Source: Symsagittifera roscoffensis
Taxonomy: Eukaryota; Xenacoelomorpha; Acoela; Convolutidae
Direction of reading: 5' to 3'
Assembly (NCBI RefSeq): GCF_963678635.1
Contig: NC_087063.1
Location: forward strand, 27,277,649-27,341,648
DNA: 64,000 nt
The notes under the pieces are model-generated. The model did no database searches. It saw only the letters and a list, made by a program, of their open reading frames with translations, and had not been told where the DNA came from. Every line of letters starts with the position of its first letter. Positions within the stretch are counted from its first letter, which is position 1. Below are positions 19,757 to 29,614 of the stretch, one piece after another. Position numbers and translations under genes: made by a program.

Positions 19757-20010
19757 AAAAAAGGTGAAAACTCAGAAATTTGTGACAAAATGTTTAAAAT
19801 TGTTACATAATAGTTGTTACATAATTTCAGTAATTTTTGATTGGTTGATTTTTTTTTTAATTTTGATATAATGATGCGTATGACAATTTTTATAATCTTT
19901 GATCATTTTGTACAGATAGTTTAGATTTTTTAAAACCTGGAGATGCACAAAAATGTGCGAAAACGTTTGTTTGAATTTACAATTTTAACGCATTCTCAAA
20001 CTTCTAAATA
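19757..20010 (+). repeat. PLE downstream terminal repeat, second part
   Basis: Continues the alignment with 12635-12905: GTGAAAACTC, TTGTGACAAAATGTTTAAAA, TTTGTACAGATAG, GGAGATGCACAAA.ATGTGCG. Shortly after it, at 20011, TGACCGACTGGCACACACC repeats the outer end of the foldback arm. Confidence 0.6.
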
Positions 20011-20100
20011 TGACCGACTGGCACACACCTTGACCTGCTAGTCTGATTGCGTTAGTTCTAAATGCTATGAGAAAAGTTCATTTTAAACTTATTGTTTCAA

Positions 20101-21347
20101 GAATCTCCCGGCAGCCAAAGGTGGCTTGGGCGTTTCTTCCGCTCGTCTACTCGCTTTACCCGCTTTCTTAGCCTCAACAGTAGGAGCGAAAGATGCCTTG
20201 AGCGAAATCTTTGGTTTGGAGCATGTGGATGGAACCTATGATGATGCGCTTAAACGGTGGTTTGACCTTGGAAAAATTGAAATGGCTCCGGAAAATGAAA
20301 TCCAAAAAAATTGGACGGAGCCAATTTTTGACAGCGAAATTGCAGACTTGATTTTACGACTCGAACCAACGGACGTGAAAAGGTTCAACGCGTTCCAAGA
20401 TAGATTTGGATCCCAATGGTTGAACGTCATCCCCTGCAAAAATTTAAGGTTAAAACTGTCGAACCAACAACTCAGAATTGCGATAGGACTTCGATTAGGA
20501 TCAAAAATATGCGAACGGCATAAATGCGTGTGCGGAAAAGACGTTACCGAGGATGGTTGGCATGGTCTTTCTTGCCTCAAAAGTGCAGGGAGATTCTCTA
20601 GGCATTCAAACCTGAATGCCCTTATAAAGCAGAGTCTATCATCTACTCACATTCCGTCTGTTTTAGAACCACGACACCTCTACAGGACCGATCAGAAGCG
20701 ACCAGACGGTTTGACGCTCGTTCCATGGGCTGATGGTAAGCAGCTCTTGTGGGATGTAACGGTAGTAGACTCCTTAGCCCCTTGTAGGATTAATGCCGGG
20801 TCTGTTTGTAACCCTGGTACGGCTGCCGCTGAAGCGGAAGAGCGAAAAATTGACAAATATAAAGATCTTGTAAATGATGGATATCTTTTTCAACCGCTAG
20901 CTTTTGAAATTCAGGGCGCGGCCGGCCCCAGCAAAGAAGTTTTTTTGAGCAAGCTTTGTAAGAACCTAAGCATATGCACTGAGGAACCCAGAGCAGGCAG
21001 CTTTTTAAAACAGAGAATCTCCCTGGCAATACAGATTGCGAACGCCGCTTGCGTACTCGGAACAATAAATGACAAAATAACTTTCGACGAAATTTTTTAC
21101 TTGTAACACTTGTATATTATATTATCTCGTGTCGAGTTGCGTGTTCTTATTGAAGAAGCGTAACCCGTATCGATTTTAAATGAAAAGGACTTAAACACTT
21201 GACATCTTCTTTTATCATTATCACTTCCATATCTAGAAAATTCCAAGGATTTTGACTGGAATACATGATGAAGGGACTCATGACTGTAACCTCGGTTACT
21301 ATGATACTTTTGACCTTCTGATTACCGAAAAAAAAAAAAAAAAAAAA
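20101..21347 (+). mobile_element. PHD-RT-endonuclease non-LTR retrotransposon, copy 2, 5'-truncated
   Basis: Starts abruptly at about 20101 in the segment TCCCGGCAGCCAAAGGTGG, homologous to 17475 in copy 1, and ends in a run of 20 A (21328-21347). Its 3' untranslated region matches copy 1 (GTTACTATGATACTT near both ends). 5' truncation with a poly(A) tail is the usual outcome of target-primed reverse transcription. The orientation is opposite to copy 1. Confidence 0.75.
20126..21106 (+). CDS. C-terminal nuclease domain of non-LTR element copy 2
   Basis: 326 codons, nearly the same protein as 16430-17458 on the other strand, by eye well above 90 percent identical. It keeps what look like original residues: WDVTVVDSLAPC after KRPDGLTLVPW, the CVCGKDVTEDGWHGLSC cluster and the C-terminus TFDEIFYL. 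In-frame coding sequence extends upstream to 20101 (PAAKGGLG), so the annotated Met is internal and the piece is a truncated polyprotein. No promoter is expected. Confidence 0.6.
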   Translation: MGVSSARLLALPAFLASTVGAKDALSEIFGLEHVDGTYDDALKRWFDLGKIEMAPENEIQKNWTEPIFDSEIADLILRLEPTDVKRFNAFQDRFGSQWLNVIPCKNLRLKLSNQQLRIAIGLRLGSKICERHKCVCGKDVTEDGWHGLSCLKSAGRFSRHSNLNALIKQSLSSTHIPSVLEPRHLYRTDQKRPDGLTLVPWADGKQLLWDVTVVDSLAPCRINAGSVCNPGTAAAEAEERKIDKYKDLVNDGYLFQPLAFEIQGAAGPSKEVFLSKLCKNLSICTEEPRAGSFLKQRISLAIQIANAACVLGTINDKITFDEIFYL

Positions 21348-21366
21348 GAGAATTATAGGTTTTTAA

Positions 21367-21810
21367 ATGAGTTCGCTGAAAGCAAGTGTGCTGCCCAAAC
21401 TTGTTACATCGCCCACTGAATGGGATCTGGATGATGATGTTGAAAATGAGATTTCACGTCTAGCGGAGACTACCTCTTCTCCGATAAAAGCTATCAATGG
21501 TCAGCGCTGTGAAGGTGACGAGAACTCTGATGAAGATCAGTTCCTAAACTCGGTTGATCTTTTTGTGAAAGAAGATATGAATACTTCGTTGAATAGCAAC
21601 AATGATTCTATTGTCGAATCTGGAGCTTCGAAGTCTTCCAACACTGCTGAAGGAGTCACCGAGAGGTCAGCAATTGAGGAGGCTCTTTGTGCTATTGAAG
21701 AGCGTGAGAAAAGCCAGGATCCCATTTGTGAGTCTTCTGAGGACTCAGAGATAGATGTTGATGCGAAGTCTTGGAGGAGAAAGCCAAACAGCGAGTTAGT
21801 GAATGGCTGA
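21367..21810 (+). CDS. Acidic Ser/Glu-rich protein segment, probable first coding exon of the RRM gene
   Basis: An ORF of 147 codons begins 19 bases after the poly(A) of the non-LTR copy. An in-frame TAA lies directly before the ATG, so the Met is a genuine candidate start. Composition is acidic and disordered (EWDLDDDVENEISRLAET, CEGDENSDEDQFLNS, EESSEDSEIDV-like), with one helical EEALCAIEEREKSQ. Good splice donors occur inside it, notably GTGAGT at about 21727 (after CCCATTT) and GTGAGA at about 21706, so part of the printed ORF may be intron. The next plausible exon is 22098-22240 on the same strand, but I could not find a donor whose phase fits it with a strong consensus; linkage to that exon is inferred. 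Confidence 0.45.
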   Translation: MSSLKASVLPKLVTSPTEWDLDDDVENEISRLAETTSSPIKAINGQRCEGDENSDEDQFLNSVDLFVKEDMNTSLNSNNDSIVESGASKSSNTAEGVTERSAIEEALCAIEEREKSQDPICESSEDSEIDVDAKSWRRKPNSELVNG

Positions 21811-22097
21811 ATTGATTGAAAAAAAACTTGATGATGAGTGATTGATTTGATGAGTGATCATTGAGCTCCACTTTAAATGGTCCAGCGTTGATTTCTAATG
21901 GGCATAAACTTGATCCTACCACTCATAATTTCAAAGTAATCACAAGATGAATTAAATTACAATTGGTTTCAATCAGATAGAAGACTCGGAAATGCCGGAT
22001 GAGAGGACTATGATTCATTTCAAAAATTCCGAAAATAGAAGTTTAGAAACATGTTTATTTTCAAATTAATTTCTAAATTTTGAATTGTGGTTTCGAG

Positions 22098-22240
22098 GAA
22101 ATCTGGGATGGCCCTGAAAGATGCCAAGTTTATCTGGTCTTCCACTGTGGTGAAGGACAAATCACTTAAAGGGCCTGTGAGTCAAACTAGCTGGTCACCG
22201 AAGAAACCAAAGAAAGTCGACCAAGCAAATCGAATACTCG
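22098..22240 (+). CDS. RRM gene, coding exon 2
   Basis: Open frame MALKDAKFIWSSTVVKDKSL (ATG at 22108 in a good GGGATGG context) running through TSWSPKKPKKVDQANRIL to a strong donor, GTGAGTAG at 22241. It ends with one base of a codon (G). Exon A (28657) begins with two bases (AA), giving RIL-E-EYGSS, so the phases fit; exon A2 (36422) fits equally. The upstream boundary TTTCGAG/G is a weak acceptor, so this may instead be a first exon starting at the ATG. Confidence 0.5.
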
Positions 22241-22595
22241 GTGAGTAGTTAAGTTTTTTTATTTTTTTTTCGCGAGCCTTTTCAAATATTTTTTCAAAAA
22301 TCCGAATCATGACTGAAGGAGCTGTAATATGAAACTACGCTTGACCACTGGTAGCTTTCTTTTCATTTGAACTAGTAGAAATCGGGTAGAAGAAAAACCC
22401 ACCTTACGCTATTAGTAGTATTATCACGGACACCGTTAACCCAGGAGGTTAGCTCTTTTCCTCAAGCGAATTGAATTTTTTCAAAAAAAATTACGTTTGC
22501 GAGTAACAAGCGTTATCAAATCGGAATATAGACTTTTTCGGGCTAAACAACTTGCTCTACAGAATCTCTTAGTTCATAATTAATTCAAATTTTTT
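22241..22595. other. Intron sequence, nothing recognised
   Basis: AT-rich sequence after the exon 2 donor; no ORF, repeat or RNA seen. Confidence 0.4.
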
Positions 22596-22687
22596 AGCGT
22601 CTCCGGCACACTCATCCTAAAGGTATCGAATACGCTTAGGACGGCAAAGGTTAAGAGTTCGAGCCTGACGAGGACCGTTTTTTTTTT
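22596..22687 (+). ncRNA. tRNA-like / Pol III-type sequence
   Basis: Contains a B-box-like AGTTCGAGCCT (22656-22666) with a pairing GTTAAG/CTGAC stem, an upstream TCCTAA...TTAGGA hairpin, and a run of about ten T directly after GGACCG, as in a Pol III terminator. The acceptor stem does not pair properly, so this is a degenerate tRNA or the head of a SINE rather than a working tRNA. Confidence 0.3.
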
Positions 22688-23129
22688 CAAACGGGGAAAT
22701 ATTAGTTTAAAAAAAAATGTCGGCTTATTGTTTGTCTGATTATGTTCTGTCGGCTTAGTTGCAGTCTCTTAGAATTTTTTGCTGTGTACAGTTTTTATTG
22801 TAGTTGCTTTTTTGTTTTCATTTACTCCTGCAATTTGTAATTCTGCTAGCCTTGATTCGTATTTCCTTTAATTTTTTTTGTATAAAACAATTTTCGGCCT
22901 AAATGATTTCGGCTTATATTTTATCGGCTTACTAACCTAATTTTGGGTCGTTCGAGGGAACCATAATTTGTATAGTTTCCTCCGGATTGCAGAAAATGTT
23001 AAAAATCTCAGAATAGAATTAATAGTTCAAAGTTGGAGCTATAACTTGATAAGCTGTTTTCTCCTCTCATGAAGTCTTTTGGTGAATTTTGGTTCATTCT
23101 CTTTTTTTCTCAATTCAATTTCCAACGAT

Positions 23130-23465
23130 AAAAAACGCAGTATGCTCTTCATAACGCAAAAAAGTGACCAAGTTTTAGTTTCGACAGTAGATTGTAGTTA
23201 TAAAATAACTTCAGTTCGAATTTATGATTTCGAAATTGGATTTGAATGTTGAGATTTTGCAGCTCAAAGTTTACCTATTGATCAAGTTTTCTTAAATTGG
23301 GTTCAAATATCAAAAAAGGGCCAATCATAAATTCTTCTTGAAATTCAAAGACCGTTCAGGGCATATTTTTTTCTTTAAAGTTCGAAAGCTTTCAAAAACA
23401 AATTAGTATTTTTTTGTTTTCCTGCATGCGTTTATTACTCTTTTCCAACTGTTGTTGGGCTGATA
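23130..23465 (+). repeat. Dispersed repeat D, partial copy
   Basis: Shares TATTGATCAAGTTTTCTTAA, GCCAATCATAAATTCTT, GAAATTCAAAGA, GGGCATA, CTTTTCCAACTGT and GTTGGGCTG with the other copies of this family listed between 24.5 and 57 kb. Confidence 0.5.
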
Positions 23466-23591
23466 AATTTTTGGTGCATGTAATTCATTTCATGCATTTT
23501 TGTTCAATTTATTTTTAAAAAAAATGTTTTTTGTTTGTAAAAGTTGGTTCTTTGTTTTTGGTTGAGTTGCTACTATATTGATTAGAGGCCA

Positions 23592-24090
23592 AAAAAGGGG
23601 GTCTAGGACAACAAGCCGACGGGAATTCACGCCGAAGGGACTTGAAGCCGAAATTATAACTTTATAAGCACCTCAAAACGCTATTTTATCATCTGTAAAA
23701 CGTTGCTTTTCAAAATTTTTGGCAAGTTTATTCAATAATAAGCGTTATTCATGACAATGCCCCACTTGTGATCGGCATCCGTTAAAAATATCAGCCTGTT
23801 TTTGAAATGCATAAATTATAAACATGAAAAATGACTTCAACCATGTTTTACTTTCCAACTTTCCGAAACATCATTTGGATGCTTAAATTATATGCAAACG
23901 CCAATAAGTAGTGAAGAAAGATCATAAAATTCAGAAATTCTTCAAAAAATGTTTTCAAATTATTCCTATTTCACGACTATTTCAAGGACTGTTTTCAAAC
24001 TATTCCTATTTCAAGGAACTATTCGGCTTGAAGTCCCTTATTTTACAATTCGGCTTGAAGTCCCGTCGGCTGGATGTCCGGCACCACCAA
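23592..24090. mobile_element. TIR element (CGGCTT type), about 500 bp
   Basis: The left end GGACAACAAGCCGACGGGA plus GGGACTTGAAGCCGAA is mirrored at the right end by TTCGGCTTGAAGTCCC and TCCCGTCGGCTGGATGTCC. The interior is AT-rich and non-coding. A very similar left end occurs at 62565-62640 (GGACAACAGGCCGACAGGAA). This is a non-autonomous, MITE-like element. Short CGGCTT-rich relics at 22705-22745, 22905-22935 and 24365-24410 may be fragments of the same family. Confidence 0.55.
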
Positions 24091-24516
24091 AAAAAGTTCC
24101 AATTGACAGTCTGGGTTAAATCAAAAAGTTTATCTGTTATCAAAAAGCAAGTTACGATCAAGTGGATGAAATTAAGTTCGGTGATGAAAAAAATTGGTTG
24201 TACTAGCTCTTATGGTTACCCATGCGTGCAAACGGGTACTAGTTTTTTTTACTTAAAATAAGAATTGTTGAAGTTAATTATGCTGCGCTTGTAGGTGCTG
24301 CATGGGTGGCACATATGTTATTTTCATTTCCCCGGTGAGCAAAATCTGCGATATATTTTTGGTAAATTCCCGGCTTGTTGGATGTCGTCTTTAATTATAT
24401 CGGCTTGTATTTTCCCTTTTAATTTCGGGTTTTTTGGGATTGATTAAAATTCTACGTGGGTTTCGAAATTTAAAAATCAACGTTTTGTCATTTCATACCA
24501 ACCCTATTTTTATAAG

Positions 24517-24990
24517 AAATGATGAACGCAGTTTAAACTCTTATATAAGTGCTGATGTTTTTTTCGTTTTTTTTTTTTCAGGAAAAGTCCTTAAATTTGT
24601 TCAGGCGCAAATTAACTTTTTCGCGGTTTGACTTACAATTTCTTTTTAAATTTAGTTCATTGCCATTTCTAAAAGGAGGGCAAGCTCTACGATTGATCAG
24701 CACAAGTGTAAAGGTGAAATAAATGTGATCGACTTCTAGTTCCGAAAGTCGAATTTATTTTCAGATTTCCCAGCGGAATAAAAAGTTGCCTATTGATCCA
24801 GTTTTCTCAAATTGGGCTGATTAATCAGAAAAGTTTTAAACATTAATTGTTCAAGAAATTCAAAGAGCTTTAAGGGCATCTTTTTTTCTTTAATGTTCGA
24901 AATTTGAGGTTTTTTGAAAAAAAAAACAAGTTACTTGCGTTGATTGACTTTTTTACAGCTGCCTGTTGGCTATGTTTGTAATTTATGGTC
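24517..24990 (+). repeat. Dispersed repeat D
   Basis: Starts GATGAACGCAGTTTAAACTC and contains AGGAAAAGTC, TTTGTTCAGGC, CAGATTTCCCAGCGGAATAA, TATTGATCCAGTTTTCTCAA, TTCAAAGAGCTTTAAGGGCA and CTGTTGGCTATG. Same order as the copies at 30.67, 34.05, 38.37, 41.74, 47.0 and 56.45 kb. Confidence 0.6.
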
Positions 24991-25379
24991 GGGATCAGGA
25001 GTTTTACTTGCGATGATATCATTTTAGGGTGTAGTTTTTGATGCAGGTAATTTAATTCAAGTGTTAATAATCAAATTTATTATCAAATTTCAATTTGTTT
25101 CTGAGGGTGGAAAATTTAAGTCATTTTTAGCTCAGGAATCGATCTTTTTTCTTGTTTAAATGTCCTTTGTCCTTGAAAGGTTAGGTTTTGTCTGGGCTCT
25201 TGTCGTGTCTTGGCAGTCGAGTCTATTTCAACTGAATTGGAGGCAATGACAATCAGTCTCTCTCTTTATAACAAAGTAAAGTACAATTTGACAGTTGTCT
25301 ACAAAGCATCAACTGAAAATTTTGGTTGTTTTTTTTCGCAAATTGAAGATTGATTGGAAATCTATAATCGTTTACAAGG

Positions 25380-26850
25380 GAAATCTTCAATTTGCGGAGA
25401 CTTTAATATTGACATTTTAAAACCCAGAAAATTGAATATACGAACCTGATAAGATTATTTTTTGTTAGTATCAATTCCTAAAACCTTTACAATAGAGTCC
25501 TGTATAGATCACTGCTTACTTGTATTTAACATTCCACCATGAGTGATCATTATGAATTAATTTCATGGGGAATCAAAAATGAGCTAAAGAGAATGACTCA
25601 TTTTTTTTTGCAAAATTTGGGTTCTTGGTTAATCATGAAATACAGCATATGCACAAAAACGCAAATGAAAAATTGTTATTTTTTGAAATTTCAATAAATA
25701 ATTTAATTGCCTTAAGAAAACCACGAAAAAAAAACAAATCATTGGTTTGATAAAATGTTTAAAAATCATATCAAAATGCGGGATAGAAAAGAAAATTGAT
25801 GCGTTGGGTTGAGTTTGGGTCGTTTATAGATCATGAAAAGTATAAATAGTCTAGAAACAAAACAAAATTATTTGCGAAAATACAAAAAGAGGTTTTTTTC
25901 GAGGTATTTATTAAGTTTTGTAAGGATGAACAGTTAACAAGAGTGTAGTTTTTCTCTAACATGGAAACAATTTTGTTCACCAGAACTTTCATATGGAGGA
26001 AAAGGCAAAAAACTAGTGTGTTTAATTTTCCTCCTTATGAAACTTCTTGAGAACAATTTTGTTGATCAATTTTTGTCCAATGTTAGAAAAAAAACAATAA
26101 AGAGTTTCCACTCACATGCACTTTTCTCTTGTTAACTGTTAATACTTACAGATTGTTTTAATAAATGTACAAGAAGATGCGCTTTCATCAAAAAGAATTC
26201 AAGTAAAAATGTTCGTGGCCATGATGGCATTAGTAACAATTTTCTTCAGAAATTACGGCCCGTAATATTTCAGCCTCTGAATATTTCAGCCTCTTGTTTA
26301 GGTGAAGGCGTTTTACGGATGGATAGTCTTAATCTGGCGAAGTTCATGAGTTTTTATAAATGTGGTGAACTTTCTGATCCCAACAATTATAGACCCATAA
26401 GCCTACTGAGCTGTTTCAAAAATTTTTATACAAACAACTAATGACGTTCATTAAAAATATATAACATTTCAAAAGGGTGCAATTTAGGTTCCAACCAAAA
26501 GAATCATATGTTTATGCTTTGATTCGTTTCAGTGTTTATGAGAGTTTCTAAAAATAAAATGTATTTTGGAAACGCCTGTTTCATTGACCATAAGAAAGCA
26601 TTTGACAAAATTGATCACAGCTTTCTATTGAGAAGTTACACTGCTAAGGACTTCTCGGAAAAGGTAACAAAATTTTTGAAAGTTTTTTCAGTAATCGAAA
26701 TCAAAGTGTTGAGCATGGCAATGAAATTTCATATGTTAAACTAGTCCGACTTGGTATGCCCTAAGGCTCTGTGCTGGGGCCATTACTTTTCCTTTTATAT
26801 ATCAACGATATACCTGATGTGTGCAATAATTCGAAAATTGTTCTTTTTTG
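25380..26850 (+). pseudogene. Dead Jockey/CR1-type LINE (endonuclease + RT remnants)
   Basis: CGDFNIDILK (about 25393-25425) and ESCIDH (about 25495) are the GDFN and DH regions of the AP-endonuclease domain. DGISNNFLQKLRP (26223) and DPNNYRPISLLS (26367-26405) are RT fingers; KKAFDKIDHSFLL (26592-26632) is motif A; GSVLGPLLFLLYINDIPDV (26765-26822) is motif B with its leading PQ lost to a stop. Everything is shot through with stops and lies in an intron of the RRM gene, same strand. Length and motifs indicate a non-LTR retrotransposon with an N-terminal AP endonuclease, a different lineage from the PHD-RT elements at 16-21 kb. Confidence 0.65.
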
Positions 26851-28217
26851 CCAATGAGACCACCACCAAATAATGCTTGTCGTAATAGTAATATTGAGCT
26901 CTAGAAAAACATTGAAAATTTCCCTAATTGGTGACAAAGAGGGTATTCACAATTTGCCGTTTTGAAAATTTCTCACCCCATTATATTTAATCTTCTCTTC
27001 ATTAACCTTTTTCAGGGTTACCACTTGATGAGCTGAAATGCTTTTTGATAACCTCTCCAGGCATTTTGTAAGTTTTGCTCACAACTGTTTTCAAAATGTA
27101 GCTGGTAAATTTAACAGATGACGCTAAAAATGAATTTTCCGTGGTGTAATATATCTTAGCCAGATTTGAATAAAAATCAGAAAATATTGGGCTTTGTTTT
27201 TTTTTCATTATACTGTGCAGGTTACAAATGTTTTACTTGCTCGTCTACTATTGACGAAGATGCTTTGCAGTCAACTTCGGCTAAATAAAATTTCCATTAT
27301 CTGCTTGCCTAAGTTTTTTGCTGATTTATATTTTTAAAAAGTTTTTTAATTTCTGGGTTTTTCGTTTTTAATTTTTCGTTTCATTTTGCAGCATTGCCTC
27401 TGTGCTTATTTTTTAAAATCAGACCGCGAGTGATCTTGTCATCCTTTATTCTAGAGAAATACGTTGCCGGAATTTAAACCATAGCTTTCACTTGACAATG
27501 AACGAATGAATGGGGTATGGTCGGAACAAGCAATGAACCATTTCGTCCATTTTCAAGTGAATTAGTTTCTTTTTTTCTCAGGACTGCTTTCAAGCAAATG
27601 GGTTTTCAAATGGAACTTTCCAGAGGCTTCATTTTGACATGAAGTCTTAGAGACAAGTTTACAGACAAGAATTTGGTGTTTCAAGTAATTCTTTCTCTGG
27701 AAGGGCAGATAAAGTTGATGTCTTCCGAAACAAGTTCCTACTCCAATCAGTTGCAGTGCTACATTTGCAAACAATCAACCTAAAATTTAATCAATGAGAC
27801 TCTGTGGACATGGTGATTTTAGTTTTAAGTCCAACTTAAGATGGCATAATAATGTGAAAAATTCAACCAATTTTGAAGGCTGTTTGTCTCGGATCCCGCA
27901 GTTTCTTTTTTTTCTAATTCAATTTGTAATTTTTTTTCTATACCTATAGCACAAGAACTGAAGTCTTCACTGACTGTCAAACGTAAGGAATGAATCCACG
28001 GGTCGCTCTTTTCACTATCTTTCTCTGTTGTTTTTCTAGATCTATTCTGATTTATAATCTATTGCCTCTTCCTTCAAATTAGGGCTTATTGGAGACTGGA
28101 TGAATCATTTAAAGACAACGCTTGTCAGAATCTTTGGGGGTTAATTAATACTTATCCGTTTTTGACCACTACTATTTTTTTTCAAAACGCGCTTTCATTT
28201 TGAAACATGTTAAAGAT
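26851..28217. other. Intron sequence without recognised features
   Basis: AT-rich, no convincing ORF or repeat; short minus-strand ORFs here are chance. Confidence 0.4.
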
Positions 28218-28456
28218 TTAATTCGAGATAGCTGACCGGCTATATGGTGTGAAATTAGCTCAAAACCCTACACCTAAAACTCGTTTGATTTTTACGCAAA
28301 ACCTTCCTTCCTTGTTATGTTCCACAAAATTATACTGTGTACAATTTTGTGGAATATAACCAGAAAAATTTTGCGCACGAACACAAAAAAAAAGTTTTGT
28401 AAGGTTGGGGTTTCGAACTAATTTCACATCTGTTAACTATCTCGACATACATCATT
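28218..28456. mobile_element. Foldback/MITE-like palindrome, about 240 bp
   Basis: Left arm from CGAGATAGCTGACCGG via GTGTGAAATTAG to TTCCACAAAATTATAC pairs with right arm GTACAATTTTGTGGAA via CTAATTTCACATC to AACTATCTCG. The centre lies near 28330-28336. The tandem duplication of the RRM cassette begins at this centre: only the right arm is present at the start of unit 2 (36014). Confidence 0.6.
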
Positions 28457-28656
28457 AATATTTCTTCAATAAAAAGGGCATTTTGAGAAAAAATTACTTG
28501 GTTGTGGTCGAAGTAGGATAATTATTAATTGACCCAAAGATTTCGACAAGCATTTTGACAATCATTATGAAAAACATCTTGCATTAAAGAAATTGTTTTT
28601 GGGGTGCTATCTTTTTATTTACCTGTCTAGAAGTAGACTGTATGTGATTGTTTTAG

Positions 28657-28788
28657 AAGAGTACGGTTCCAGTCCACAGTCTCAGCAGAGAGTAGAAGCC
28701 ATGATGAAGGCACAGCAACTGGCACTGAGCGAACACAACAGCGTCTCTGGACATGCAAATCGCGATTGCCAATTGATTGCTAATCAAT
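28657..28788 (+). CDS. RRM gene, exon A (cassette 1)
   Basis: Acceptor TTGTTTTAG before 28657 and donor GTTAGT at 28789. Frame: (N)AA, then EYGSSPQSQQRVEAMMKAQQ and LALSEHNSVSGHANRDCQLI, ending CAA T. The phase accepts exon 2 (G) and hands one base to either exon B (T+GT) or the short exon at 28924 (T+GC). The encoded segment is Gln/Ser-rich and helical, probably disordered. Confidence 0.55.
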
Positions 28789-28822
28789 GTTAGTAACAAT
28801 AGGGATTTTTTTAATTTTTTTT

Positions 28823-28853
28823 TGGGGGGGGGGGGGGGGTGGGGTGGGTGGGG
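28823..28853 (+). repeat. Poly-G tract in intron
   Basis: A run of about 17 G followed by G-rich sequence (GGGGTGGGTGGGGGG), immediately after a T run. Unit 2 has a shorter tract at 36580-36593. A G-quadruplex is possible; length differences could also be assembly or sequencing slippage. Confidence 0.7.
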
Positions 28854-28923
28854 GGTATTTTTGTCTATTTTTTCAATAATGCGTGCGGTGAGTTAATTTT
28901 TTATTGCTCAATTGATTTTTTAG

Positions 28924-28958
28924 GCATTGAGCTCGGAAACGAAGTTCGGGCAATCTAA
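28924..28958 (+). CDS. Possible alternative terminal exon of the RRM gene (cassette 1)
   Basis: Acceptor GATTTTTTAG, then GC + IELGNEVRAI and TAA. The phase fits exon A (T+GC = Cys), giving a short isoform ending QCIELGNEVRAI without the RRM. The 35-base sequence is identical in unit 2 (36661-36695). No strong poly(A) signal was noticed downstream, so this may be chance. Confidence 0.25.
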
Positions 28959-29018
28959 ATTAATTTTGAAATCCGCCCCTTCTCTTTAAAAAATCCTATA
29001 TCCTTCTGTGAACAATAG

Positions 29019-29357
29019 CAGGGTGGCCATGGTATCAGTGCGGTTAGTGCTACATCAGTGCGAAGCGTGATCCGTCTGTGCCAGCAAATGATTATCAGTG
29101 CCAGTTTTTTTCATCGCGCTTTACTGAATCGTTCAAAATCAAAAATTAAGCAGGCTTACACAGTATACGTTTTTTTCAGGTATTATGAGCAGCTTTGAGA
29201 ATAAATAATTATATAATTATTATAAATAAATTAAAAAAATTGCACCAATGAAGAAAAGTGGAGTAAAAAAAGGCTACTTTTTCAAAAAAAAAGATGTCAG
29301 TTCCTGGCATTTATTTTCATCAGTGCCTGCCATTTCTCAGACACTGTGGCCACCCTG
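29019..29357. mobile_element. MITE with 11-bp TIR, copy in unit 1
   Basis: Ends CAGGGTGGCCA...TGGCCACCCTG, flanked by AATAG on both sides (29014-29018 and 29358-29362), consistent with a 5-bp target duplication. The interior repeats TATCAGTGC motifs near both ends (ATCAGTGCC/GGCACTGAT). No ORF. 339 bp. Confidence 0.7.
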
Positions 29358-29614
29358 AATAGGTTCTCTCAGTTTGCCTAAGTGTCAACGAACGTACTGA
29401 AAAGACTTATTAGCCAGCGTTATCAATTCGGAATTTCGACTTTTCGGGTTAACAACTAGTTTCAGTTGAATCAATTGCTAATATGATCTTGTATCATGCT
29501 CATGCCTGCTGACATGCTTAAATTCTGGGTGCAATGTTTGTATTAAATTTTTTTTACATATATATTTTTTAAATTGCTTGTCTTATGATAATTTTGAATA
29601 GAACGTGAGTTTTT

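Larger units (their letters stand above)
12511..20010 (+). mobile_element. Penelope-like retroelement (PLE), decayed, with nested insertion
   Basis: Order on the plus strand: pLTR-like repeat, an upstream ORF (13233-13601), N-terminal RT region (14107-14688), RT core with YVDD (14709-15760), GIY-YIG endonuclease (15890-16155), then the second pLTR-like repeat interrupted at about 16256-19756 by a minus-strand non-LTR element. Frameshifts and stops occur throughout the coding part (for example at 14688, 14948, 15157, 15321 and after 15500), so the element is dead. The C-terminal position of GIY-YIG marks a canonical EN+ PLE rather than the permuted N-terminal type. Confidence 0.7.

Noticed and set aside
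26532-26744. Separate gene at the LINE motif A region
   Set aside because: The frame is just the longest surviving piece of the dead LINE RT (AFDKIDH followed by GSVLGPLLF).
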